The notes beneath the pieces were generated by a model. It ran no database searches and was not told where the DNA came from. It saw only the letters and a list, made by a program, of their open reading frames with translations. Of a stretch of 64,000 bases of DNA, positions 23,177 to 35,324 are shown piece after piece (the stretch's first letter is position 1; every line of letters starts with the position of its first letter). The position numbers and the translations under genes are program-made. Source of the stretch: Vitellaria paradoxa (taxonomy: Eukaryota; Streptophyta; Magnoliopsida; Ericales; Sapotaceae); contig CM034233.1 of NCBI GenBank assembly GCA_019916065.1, positions 24,377,936-24,441,935 of the forward strand, read 5' to 3'.

Positions 23177-23357
23177 CGATGCCAGAACTGAGCCTTCATG
23201 CGCCAATAATCCAAACCCAAATCTCGCTTTATGCGATTATCGATTACCGAAGTTTTCCGAGATTGACGTGGATCTGTCTTTCTGCCCGAATTGACAAAGT
23301 ACAAAACCGATTTAAATTATCTATATGTAAATATATACATTGACGAACAAACATCAA
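23177..23357. promoter_or_regulatory. 181-bp divergent intergenic region, IST1-like gene / initiator tRNA
   Basis: This holds the 5' UTR and core promoter of the minus-strand IST1-like gene and the upstream signals of the tRNA gene. An AT-rich TATA-like stretch (about 23326-23341) lies 20-30 bp upstream of the tRNA, and CAA triplets (e.g. 23355-23357) sit immediately before it, as is usual for plant tRNA genes. Confidence 0.6.
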
Positions 23358-23429
23358 ATCAGAGTGGCGCAGCGGAAGCGTGGTGGGCCCATAACCCACA
23401 GGTCCCAGGATCGAAACCTGGCTCTGATA
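23358..23429 (+). tRNA. Initiator tRNA-Met (CAU)
   Basis: The 72-nt sequence folds as a cloverleaf. The acceptor stem ATCAGAG/CTCTGAT gives the A1:U72 pair typical of eukaryotic initiators. The anticodon stem GTGGG/CCCAC has the three G:C pairs next to the loop, and the loop CCCATAA has anticodon CAT. The T loop has A at position 54 (GGATCGAAACC) instead of T, another initiator mark. No intron. The internal A box (TGGCGCAGCGG) and B box are present. It supplies the primer matched by copia primer-binding sites in the neighbouring IST1 intron. Confidence 0.97.
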
Positions 23430-23449
23430 AAAAAGAGTGGCTTTCCATG

Positions 23450-23453
23450 TTTT
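23450..23453 (+). terminator. Pol III terminator of the initiator tRNA
   Basis: The first TTTT run after the tRNA 3' end, about 20 nt downstream. Confidence 0.65.
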
Positions 23454-24961
23454 CATAACTTTTACTAATTTTTTTTCCAAGAAAATGCCTAGACAAAAGC
23501 CTACTTTTTTCTTTTTTTCTTTTTTTTTTTTTGGGGCCTTTTTGCTCATAAACCCACTCATGCAAGTAGAATATTTAGCATTAACCATGTATTTTCACCA
23601 ATGAGCAGTGCAATGTATTTCCACTAATATTTTTCCTTCCATTTTGTTTCCTATATGTTTGAAACATGATTAGTGGAAGGAAATATGAAAAATGAAGGAA
23701 AAATAAAATTTATAGTTTCTGTAATTTTTGCATAATTAATTAAATAAAAATTAAATTTTGTTAAAAAATATCTACTCATTCTAATCTTATTTTTATAACG
23801 TAGTAGAAAAAATAAAATAAATTTAACTTTTTCACTTTATTTTGTGTTCTAACCATTTTTGTTCAATTTTCCCTTCTCTCCATAGATCCATGTTCCACAC
23901 ATAGGGTTAGCAAAATCAAAAATAATAAGTTTTTTAACTAAAAATTTTATTTTAATGAATTTGAAATTTTAAATGCATCAATTTTAACCCCAGATGCAAT
24001 TAGGTTAAATAAAAATTTAGGTATTAAAATTTAAAATTTTTGATTAATTAAAATAAAAATTTTTTAGCTCAAAAAATTGGCCTATTTGGTTTGGGACTGA
24101 GAAAATATGTTCCAAATCCAATAATTGTAGAACTTGTTTCAAAAAATGAAAAATACGTTGGATTAATCTATTCATAAACAAATTTTGAAAATCAAAAAAA
24201 AATAATAAAACTATGTTTAATAGAATAATTTGAAATCCAAAAGAAAATGAATTAATTCTCACCAAAAATCATATATTTATATGAATATTTCATTGGCACA
24301 CATGCTCACATGCACATAATATTATCAGAAGTTATTTAATTAATTTTTGAAATACATTATGTATTACATGGGTTAATCACTAACATAACTTGAGAAATAT
24401 ATTATTTTTATTATAAACATATCATTTTTATTATCATTTAATTTTAAGGATTTGACTTATTATTATCTAATAAATTAAAATGGAGAATGTAATTTTTAAA
24501 TTATTGTTTAACACAATTATCTAATAAATAAATTAATTATCTAGTCTATCTAATATAACAAACTATCTAATTTATCAAGTACAAGAATTTATCTAATTTA
24601 ATGCAATAAATTAAGTTAATTATCAAACATAATAAATTATTTTTTATCATCCAATTTTTTTTATAATTAATTCATTTTTTATATTAAAGGAAATTTAATT
24701 AATCAAATTAGTTGTTTAATTTATCAAAGATAACAAATTATCTAATTAATTTAATAAATTCAATTAAATTTTTATAATTTTATTACGTTACATATATTAC
24801 TTTAATATATCAATGTTTTTAGTGTAATTTTTATTTTTTATATATATTTTTTGATTACATATTTTTGAACACCGCTCTGATATCATTTGGTATATATCTT
24901 AAGAAAATTCATTCCTAAAAGTTAGCTATTAGGTTGATAAAATCTAAGGTATATAAAAACC
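23454..24961. other. AT-rich intergenic DNA
   Basis: No gene supported. The region is dominated by A/T runs and repeated TTATCTAATTTAT-type strings (about 24500-24780), probably decayed transposon DNA. Confidence 0.5.
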
Positions 24962-24964
24962 TAA

Positions 24965-25249
24965 GGTCACATATGGTTTATATTTCTATTCTTATTTCCT
25001 ATTTTTATTTTTTGTTTTTTATTTTATATGTTCTATGTTTTGAAAATTCCGAAACATGGGTCCTTGTTTTGGGTAAAAAAAAAACTCAAAATGACTTTTA
25101 GTTATTTTACATTTTATGTATCAACCCGTTTCCTATTTTTTAAAAGAGATTTTGAGAACAAGAATAATTAAATGTGTTTTGAACTATTTTTTTATTTTGA
25201 AAAATGAAAAATAAAAAACAAGCCTAAAATATATATACCAAATGACACC
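24965..25249. mobile_element. Tourist-type (PIF/Harbinger) MITE
   Basis: A 285-bp element with imperfect inverted ends, GGTCACATATGG and CCAAATGACACC, is flanked by TAA (24962-24964 and 25250-25252). The interior is A/T-rich and non-coding and resembles the MITE at 37968-38295. Confidence 0.72.
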
Positions 25250-28065
25250 TAAGATATCATATTATATTTATATTATATAAATAAAGTAAAGTCTAGCAAA
25301 GCTACTGTACCATATAGGACCTAACTTGCACTATAGTTGTGACATGTGACATCTAATTATAATTATTTTGCTCCATGTAAGACCCAACTACTATCTTGCG
25401 TCATATAAGAGCTAACTTACTCTATGGTTATAATACGTGACACATAATTATAGTTATCTTAATTATTTTATAAAGAAATTAGTATTCTATATAATTACTA
25501 CTTATTCACAATTTTTAATTTTATTAAAACTAGAATATTTATGAATACTACTTGATATTTTTATTTAATCTATACTTTTTATTTATCATATAACTTCTTA
25601 TTTTTTATTTTTATTTAAAACATAATATTATTTTTTATTTTTTCTATATTCTAATAAATTATTATTTAAAACATAATAAATATTATTAGTATTATCACAT
25701 TAAATTCTAATTAAGTGATAATACTTCAAAAATTATTATAACACGTGGCATCTACTTACAATTATCTTAAATAGTTTTAATTATATGATAAATTGATACA
25801 TAATTATCTTAATTTATAATTATATAATTTAAAAAGAATTAATATTGTACATAATTATTAGTTATGCATTTTATTTAATCTACACTTCTATTTATCATAT
25901 AACTTCTTATTTTTTATTTTTATATATTTTAATAAATTATTATTTAAACAATAATAAATATTATTATTAAAAATAATTATTATTAATAGTAAATATTATT
26001 ATTAAACAAAATAATGCAAAAACAAAATTAAAACATAATAAATAATATTATTAAGCAAAATAATGTAAAAACATAATTGTCCTGTTAAAAAGAGACTTTA
26101 ATTTATTAGCATCAATTTATAACTATAATTATCTTAGTTTGTAATTGTATAATCTAAAAAATTAGTACTAGAATGTTCATTAATTAATTTTAATACTAAT
26201 TAAATTCTATCAATTAGATAAATTCTAATAAGATTTTTTGAATTAAAAATGTTATTAATCCATATCTATTTAAATTCTATTCTTAACTAATAATTAAATT
26301 TAGATGATCATAAACAAAGAGAAGTAGGCAAATTATTTTTGAATCATGATAATATAATTTTTATTATTATCTTGACATTGCATAAAATATATGTATTAGC
26401 TGTAACGTAATTGGATAATTTTAATTAATTAATATCAAATATTTGATATGTATTAGATTAGATAATATATTCTTATTTGAAATAGAATACGAATTCACAT
26501 GAAATTCTAATAAAAAAATATAAAATAGCATTTATGCCTAGAAAAAAATTTATTAGAATTTTATTATGATGACTTTTGTATATAAATAACTTGGTTGGGA
26601 GGAAGTGCATAAAGTGTAATATTATTTGTTAATTTTTTGCGTCATTATGAATGCAAATAAGTTTGCTATATTTATGTTTATTAGATAATTTTCTTTTATA
26701 TTGAAATTATTTTTTTTTGTTTATGTATTTATTTTTAACTTATTTTTTAATTTGTTCATTAAAATATATCAGGTCTGACCTTTTTAGATTTTATTCTATT
26801 TTTTAACGTATTATTAATATTAGGTTTTTACATTTTATTATATTGTTCATCACTAATAAAATTTTAATTTTTTTGTATATCAAATTTTAGGAAAAGCATA
26901 TTCTGTACTATATTTTTCAAAAATATAAGGTATAATTTTTTTTTTAATTTTATTGTAATTCTTTAATGTGATTGTTTAATTTTTTAGATTTTATTATATT
27001 TTTTATTATTGTTAAAATTAAAAATTTTTGCATATTGAATTCCAACTGAAGCCTCTTTTTAAGGTTATTTTTCAATTTATTTATTTAAATATACCAAGTA
27101 TAATTTTTTTAAGTTTTATTTTATTTTTTGTTTAATGTGAAAATCTTATTGTACAATAATGATAAAAAAATATCAAAGCATTACAAAATTTCAAATTTCA
27201 ATTTTGTTAACTTTTTCATATGGCATAACTAAAATGTTTCCTTATAATAATAAAATATTTTTTTTATTAGATGATATTCCTTTATATTAAAGTTATTTTT
27301 TGTTTATATATTTATTTTTTGACTTATTTTTTAATTCGTTCATTCAATTATATAAGATTTGATTTTTTAGATTTGATTTTATTTTTTAAATGTAATTATT
27401 AATTTAATTTTTATTATATGTTTATTATTGGTAAAATTTACAATTTTTTTTATATCTCATAGTACAAGGAAATTTTCATATTCGACTTATTTTTCAATTT
27501 ATTCATTCAAACAAATAAAGTATGATTTTTTATATTAATTCTATTTTTATTTAATATAATTTTTAATGTGACTTTCAGATTTTATTAAATTTTTCATTAT
27601 TCTTAAAATTTTAAATTTTTGTATACTAAATATTAAATGCTATTTAAATTTTATCTTAATTTATAATTATTTATTAAAATTCTATTTAATTGGAGACTAT
27701 GATTAATCTAATTATATTTAACAAAAACATAATATATTTTATGTAATTTGAAATATTATCCAATTGACATTTTTATATTTAGTTATTTCTTTTTGTCAAT
27801 TGAACTAAATTGCATACCAGTTGCTATATTAATTTTTAAATTATTATATCTATATTAAATATTAGAATTCAATTTAGATAAAAATTATAATACTAAGTGG
27901 CAATTTTATGATCTTATTAAAAAAATAATTTTATTAAATATAATTTATCAATTTAATTTAGATTTTAGTTATACATTTTGGATAGAATGCATTATTTTAA
28001 AATATGTTTTGTTAAAGATAATTTTATGAATTTAAAAATATAATTTATAGTTATAATTTTATAAC

Positions 28066-28068
<3 letters not shown>

Positions 28069-28103
<35 letters not shown>
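28069..28103. repeat. (AT)n microsatellite
   Basis: About 34 bp of uninterrupted alternating A/T immediately before the solo LTR. Confidence 0.9.
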
Positions 28104-28105
<2 letters not shown>

Positions 28106-28108
28106 TTT

Positions 28109-28963
28109 TGTTAGAGATTAGATTCTAAATTGGCAAATCCATGATCAAATAAATAGCTTTGTAATATCTAGACTTAGTGTAAGTTAAGGCACGCTAGTCT
28201 TGAGTCAAATAGAAGTGTAAAGATGTCAAGAAAGCTATTTTATATTATCTTAAAAGTTTGGAATAAGCCAAACAGAGCCAAAGTGCCAAAATGCAAGAAG
28301 AACACTGGAAAGCCACAAGTAGCCACGGGATAAAGTCAAGAATTAATTTCTGAAGACTGGTCGTGCGGGAAAAAATGCACTGATTCATGGGATCTCCCCC
28401 TGGAAGGCCGCTGGAACACCGTTAGAATGTTACTGGAACACCACGTGAAGGCTGTGGGAGCGAACTTCCTATGAGATTTGTTATAGGGCCTTTTGAAATT
28501 CTATTTTGAAACTCGTGCATCCCGATTTTATTGTATATTCTCTGGAGGTGCTTAGGCTTCTATATACAGAGAGAATAATCATCAGATTGTGAGCAAAATA
28601 GTTCCATTGTTCTCTCAACCACTTAACCAAAAATCTGTGCATCTATGTGATTTAAAAGAGTTCGAATTTTTGAGCGCTAAAGATTTAGTAAAAGAGTTGC
28701 CAAGAATTCGGTGTCGTGCCTTCAAGGCATCATAGGGCTTTCGCTAAGGAGTTGGTGAATTAAAGAGTCGAGCAAAGTCAACAATATAGAGTCGAGTTTA
28801 TTGAGAGGTTGAGTTTGTAACTAACGTTTTGTTTTAGTGAAAGTTTTTGAGGAAAGTTTCTTGTGTAGGTTTACTTGTTTTATTTCTGCCTTACTCTATT
28901 CATTGCTTTATGATTGTATTGATTGATTGGAATATTTAGCATTTAGGAGATTACGAAATTTCA
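28109..28963 (+). mobile_element. Solo LTR (855 bp)
   Basis: This GC-richer block starts TGTTAGAG and ends AAATTTCA. A 5-bp duplication CTTTT flanks it (28104-28108 and 28964-28968), although CTTTT is low-complexity. It has no coding potential and contains an LTR-like TATA region (TCTATATACAGAG, about 28559-28571). Orientation was set by that TATA. It lies inside the AT-rich probable Helitron, so it is the younger insertion. Confidence 0.68.
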
Positions 28964-29706
28964 CTTTTTAATCCAAATCTATTTAAATTATATTATAAAT
29001 CTTTATTTAATTTTATTATTTATTCAAATTATAATTTATCATAATATTTATTGTAAATTATATTTTTTAATATTCCCCATGAATTGTATAATATATCAAT
29101 AGCTATTTTATTTAACAACATACACTTTTAAAGTCATAAATAACTTTATGATTCTTATAATTTTTATTTTAATAATAATTAAATTTTATTTCATTATATA
29201 AATTTAGAATTACAATTCAATTTAAATATTATCATCATCCTCGAGTTACAATTCAATTCAAATATTATTATTATCTTATTTCATTCTACTTTGATAATTG
29301 AGGATCAAATAAAATTAAAACTAATAACATTTATAAATAAAAAAGAAAATAAAAAATAATGTAATAAATTCATTTTTAAATTTCTATTATTTTACATATC
29401 TAATTATTTTAACATATTATTTCAAATCATTCCTGAATTTTTATCTAAATTTGATTTTCGATGAATGTAATTTAGTGATAATATAATTTATTTATGATGT
29501 GAACTTTTAATTAGTAAAAATAAATTAATTATACATGTTATTTGTTAATAAATTAAAATCTTTATTTAACAAGTTAATTAATTTTTTACATATAATTTAA
29601 TAAAAATTATTTTTCTTAAATAATTATTAGTATAAATTTTTATTAAAAATTAAAATAAATAAACAATATGACAGATCCGTGCGCATCGCACGAGTTTTAT
29701 CACTAG

Positions 29707-30077
29707 CATAAATACTACGCCAACATCCCTATACTACATATAACTCGTATAACATGTGCATATGGATGGTAAAATAAGATCATATAAATTTATTGATAAT
29801 TTGAAGAAGCAAATCCCTGTTCGTAAATCCCCTGTTCAAATCTTGCACACGATTTCCTGCTACAAGTAATAGCCCAGCCGCAGGCCAAGAAAAGGAAAAG
29901 AAAAGGCAACTTAAGCTGAGATTCTGAATAATTGAAAAGCACTGACACAAACTGAAGGATTAGTAGAAAAGGACAGGAAAGAAACAAAGGGTGGAAAGAA
30001 TTACATTATGATGAAGGAACTTTCATTGGCACAAAAATTGATTTTTTTTTTTTGGGGGGGGGGGGGGGGAATTAATT
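29707..30077. other. Intergenic DNA and 3' UTR of the hydrolase gene
   Basis: No other gene seen. A poly-T/poly-G tract (about 30043-30069) lies only a few bases past the hydrolase stop codon, in its 3' UTR; its length may be unreliable in an assembly. Confidence 0.55.
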
Positions 30078-33000
30078 CTATTTGTGGGAACACCGAGCAT
30101 CAAGCCACGAGATAATATCATTCAGTACTGTAAATATTCTATCGTCGGGTTCGCCTTCGAGAATGCAGTGATAACCATCTTCGTAGAGCTTTAGCGTTTT
30201 GTCCTTGCTAGAAGCCTTCTCGTACAGAAACTGGCTCACCATGGGATCTGTCACTTTATCAGCAGCTCCGTGGAGAATAAGCAAGGGACATGAAACCTGT
30301 AGCAGCATCTCCAGAGAAATGTTAATCACTTCAAACAAAAGAAGAGAAGTGGAAAAGAAGAGGGAATACAAAAATTTCTTTGGGTTTGGAAAGAAAGGGA
30401 AGAGAAAATCACAGGAATTCCCCTTCCCTTCTTTCCATTTCTCTTCTCTAGGTTCCAAACAAAGCATGGCTAGCAGTAGTGATGATCCAGGAAAAGACAT
30501 AGTGATGTCACTGACCTTCTCCACCTGCGATTCAATGTACTTCGTAGTATTCAAAAGTTCCGCAGCAGTCTTTAGACGCAATGGATCAGAGTAACAGATC
30601 ACATTGTATGAAGCCTACGATACGAAACAAAGGAAGCAGGAATTATGTTTCATGAATATTTCACAAAAATAAATAAGTTAGTTTTTAAAAATGAAATGTG
30701 ATATCCAATTAGAGAATTCGTATCATTGGACATCTTATCATTTAGCCCCATGGCAAGCAAAATTCTGACTTATTTGAAGGAGGTTCCCTCGTGTTAATAT
30801 TATAGAGTTCTGCTGCGATCTTTCTTTAATTAGGAGCAGAAAATTGTTACAACAGAATTAACAGGTGTTAGTTGTTTGTAGGTGCCTCACTCACATCCCC
30901 CAGTCACCTGGGACCCAACCCCCAAGGATCTGCAGATCGTGAACCCAGCGAGCCTCACCTGGCTAGCTAATGTGTTCGCTTAAGGACGCGAAATGGAAGC
31001 ACGAGTAAGGGAACATCCAAACCATATATCCTTAGGGAAGTGGCCCTTTGATCCTGTAAGAAAGAAAGACAAAACCCCCCCTGCCTAGTACCTACCCCAT
31101 TAAATTAACACAACAACCGCCACCACATGGCACTCCACCATTGGGTCCCGAATTCCTCAGACTAACTGTTTGAGGTATTGTCACATGGCCGCAACAATGA
31201 CATGTAGCTCTAAACCAATGGCATCACAGAGCTGCATGCATGAGCCCCTGTAGGTTAGGAATCTGCTAACACAATCAAGCCCAACTCAACCTCCCCTCTT
31301 CCAGCCAAAAGCCCAAATGCCTAGGACTACACCATGTATAAAATTAGAATCTTCTATTGGAGTTTAAAGAGAGTTGCCATGTGTTCTTTAGGATTGAGGT
31401 TTTGAAGGTCTCCAAACATCCATTACTAGTTATATGTATATAGTTTAGATATCTTAGAGTGGGTTCAAAACCGGCCCCCCATTCATTCCCGTAAAGTTTT
31501 TTAGTGGCAAATCCATACAAACTCTTAAATTAAATGTGTCAAATTTGAATATTTTCTAAATTGAAGAGAAAAGAAGATTTGCATATTTCCTAAATTGAAG
31601 ATTTTTCAAAATGGGCAAGTTTTACAAAGGAACATAACCGCAATATTACAAATCTAAGTCCAATTAGGAATAAAGAAGAAGACTGCACAGATTAAGAAAC
31701 ACGCAGAAAAATTCAGTGTACCTCGCAGGCAGCACACAGAGAGTGCGCGGCTGCACCACATGGCGCTAGGAGCTCGCAAGATGCAAGCAGGTTCGACCTT
31801 TTGGCAGTAGACCCCGCAGGGAGTGCGCTGGGAAACTGATGGTTTGAGTTATAGAAGATTTTATTTCCGTTTAGGAAATCTGCTTATATATTTGAGTCCA
31901 AATTGAAATAAAATTTTGCTTATATATTTGAGTCCTAATTGGAATAGGATGTGTAAGTCTATATATATGCATCCAAACTTAATATACAAGAGGCAACTAA
32001 AGGGACATACTATAGAGGTATGAGAGCGAGAATTTTTCTTTGTGAGCTTATAGCTCTTTCTCTTATTTCCATTATTCTTGGTTGACTCCGTTCACTTTCT
32101 AAGGAGTTAGAAAGTTTGTTTCCACTTGGTCTAGGTGTGTTGAGGATTTGAGCAAGTGCTTGAAAGAAGTCGTGCGATGAGTCGTAGAGATTTCGAGTGA
32201 GTACTTGTAACCTAATTATATAGTGGAAGTTTGGGTGATCTCTAAAATCGGACCCGGAGTTTTACTTTTACTAGTTGGTAAAAAGTTTTTTCGTTACCAA
32301 TCTTGTGTTCGTTATTTTTGTGATTGGTTGATTGATCTGGGTGATTCAAAAATTTTCAATTCCCCCTCTCTGCTGTACCAGTCTTTAAGGTGTTCAGAAA
32401 ATGCTAAAAGTTCTTTTTAATTTTTCCAGTGAAGAGCAGTGTACCTTTGGCAATAATAATCTTAGGTTTATTAAAGATAGTAAATAAGGAACAAACCATT
32501 TTCCGCTTCTTCAACTCTCTGAATGCCAACTCAGCTAGATCTTTCTGGGGTACAAGCTTTGCTTTCGGCATAACTTTAGAGAAAAACTGTATTGCCTTTA
32601 GAACGGGTTCCGGTGGGGTCACATCCTCTGAAATCTTTGAGCAAGTTAAGGTCAGAAAATTTTAATTTGCATATACGACAAGTATTTTAAATATAAAGCA
32701 TGATTGCCAGGTTAATTACAAAGCACTTGAATAAACTGTAAAGATCATGTGAAAGCAAAGTTCATTTTGAAGTCAGCAATATTGCAGAGAGCCCACCGTC
32801 AAATCATCATTTATTGATCAAACATATAGTGATCAGTGAACATGTATAATACAGTTGAATAAAGCAAACAGATTAGAACCAAAACTCAAATCTTGTAATT
32901 GATATGTGAATAGGGAGCTGTCATGACCACCATTTAGATGACTCACGAACATATTGTCATAGGAAAACCATGTTCATCTTATAATCAGTTCTAGGAAGAG

Positions 33001-35291
33001 GATGCCACCTTTAATCTTCATTTGTTGTATGATGAACCCTCAGTGACATCTTCTCCATCTCAAGTAAATATATTTTCTCGGTTTAGAAAAAATTGTTAAA
33101 ATAATATGTGGAACTTATTTAAGTTCCCAATGTTGAAAGAAGAGATGAAGTGACATTATTATATAAGAGTAAATGATAAGGGAGCATTATGCAATTCAAA
33201 ATTTACAAAAGATAGCAGGCTAGTGGCAAGTAGAGAAAGTAAATGGATTGGATAGGAAATAACCTTGAACCTTACTAGTTTTGATCCTACAGAAAAGTCC
33301 ATCCTAGATATACTGGAATCGAAGATGAAGATTCATATAGAAAATGGGTGTCCAAATATTATAAAATATTGAATACAAACAGCCAGTATTCTACAGCTAA
33401 TTTTTTATACCAGTGTAGAGTTTTCTGTCAGGGTTCTCAATCCATCAATTTTAGATCTGGAAAAGATCGAAAGTAAATTATGATAGTTTGACCTTTTGAT
33501 TCAAAACCAGGAATTAGAAATAGGAAAAAAAAAATGGTCGGACTTCAAATATCAAGAAATTTTAATATTGATGGAAATCAAAGAGATTGGCAAATTTTGA
33601 ATATTGATCAACCCCATGTTCAAATTATCAACTTATAAATCACTGTTTAGATAATTCTCACAAATTTCACAGTGTTCAACACATAAACTATGGTTCATTT
33701 GCAATAGTAGATTGGCTTACCTTACACATTGGGGCTACAAGGACCACTCCATCCCATTCACGCGGTTCCTTTAGATGAACTTTGAGAGCCACAGCTCCTC
33801 CCATGGACTGGCCCAACAAAAAGCGGGGCAGCCCTCTGACTTCTGGTCTGCCTGTTAACAGCAAAAAAAAATTTCAAAGCCAGAACTGGCAGGCAAAATA
33901 ATTTAAAAGTCACAGCAATAGGGGAAATGAAATTTCTTATGAAGCCTGATCTCAAATGCTCATATTGGATGATTTGACAGGAATTGCTTCAAATTGATAA
34001 GAACAATGGTTATTTTATTGGAGGAAAAATTAAAAAAAAAAAAAAAGCTGGTGAGCCACACAACTCACAATGGAATTTGCAATGCGTATTATCGCTCATT
34101 TAAATTGGTGATAAGGCATACCTTTGATTTTTGTATACTGTTCAATGACATTATCAGCTATATCATCAAAGCTTGGGATGTATCCATGCAAGCCTTCAGA
34201 TAAGCCAAAACCAGGATGATCGACAGCATAAACACCATAACCAGAGGCAGCAATTTGCTTAGCAATACCTGAAATTCAAAATACTCTTTCATGTTCTATG
34301 GATGCACCTGTTAACATTTTTCTTTAAATTGAGCATGTACATTAATTGAATTTTGGTTTTAACAAAACGGGTTAAATCCACGTTTAAAGTTGAAACATAC
34401 AAAATAGGCCCAATAAAAAAGTGTTTGATATAGACTAGATTTCTGTATACCTATTTGGATATATTATATAGTTGAACGGTTAATAGTGTGATCTAAGGAA
34501 CCCATTATGAGCCTCCTATGGGAGGGCCCAGTGTGACAATATAAATATATAGTCGGGTCCCCTCTCTACCCTAAATAGACACTATTTTACTCATAAAAGA
34601 CTTAGGGTATAGAGAAGAAGTTTCATAGCCGCCAAGCAGGGGCAGACCCAAGAAGGGTCCAGTGGGGTAGTTGCCCCCGTTGACTTGAAAAATTATACTA
34701 AAATTATATTAATTTTGTTTTTTTTTCCCTTATAAATTATATTTTTTTTTATATTTTACTCTCAACATATTTTTACTTTTACTCTTATTTACCTTAAAAA
34801 TATAATTTTACCCCTATTGATTATAAATCCTAGATCTGCCCTGCCACCGCCGAAGTTAATTTTAATCTTGAATACCTCTTCCGTTTCGCTAAATTAAATA
34901 TATTTCTTAATGTTCCTAATTTCATATACAATTCTATTGTAAATCTTACAACACGATGTCAGTGTTAAATAAAATTTTCATTGAAAAACCTGATCACAAA
35001 CCTTCAAAGAAGAAGGTGCAAGTATCGCCATAACCATGACAAAAACACAAAGCTCCTTTAATTCGAACACCAGGTTTTGGCAACCAACTTTTGCAGAAAA
35101 TTTCCAGACCTTTTGAGTTCATCTCGAACCACTACAAAACCCATGAACTCAATCACCAGTTATTGAAACAAATAAATAACCAACTTCAATAATTTTTCAA
35201 ACTTAGCCTCTGTTTGGCTGCCAAAGAAACTAGGGGAAAGGAGACTAAAATATAACTTCAAATAATCCTTCAAAAGAAAAGGAGGACTTTT

Positions 35292-35324
<33 letters not shown>

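Larger units (their letters stand above)
25257..29706 (+). mobile_element. Probable non-autonomous Helitron
   Basis: The 3' end has the family signature: a hairpin CGTGCG-CAT-CGCACG (29678-29692), a short AT-rich spacer and a terminal CTAG (29703-29706). The 5' end is less certain; TC at 25257, preceded by A and followed by ATTATATTTATATT, fits the usual AT-rich start. The base after CTAG is C rather than T. The interior is very AT-rich, has diverged internal duplications (for example about 26665-27070 against 27255-27640), encodes no Rep/helicase, and hosts a solo LTR. Confidence 0.55.

Noticed and set aside
23358..23429. Reading the tRNA as an elongator tRNA-Met or a SINE head
   Set aside because: The A1:U72 pair, three G:C pairs by the anticodon loop and A54 mark an initiator, the cloverleaf is intact, and no SINE body or target duplication follows.
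30199..30594. Open frame of 131 codons on the plus strand
   Set aside because: It is the antisense of hydrolase exons 7-8 and intron 7; the minus-strand exons carry conserved family motifs and splice signals.
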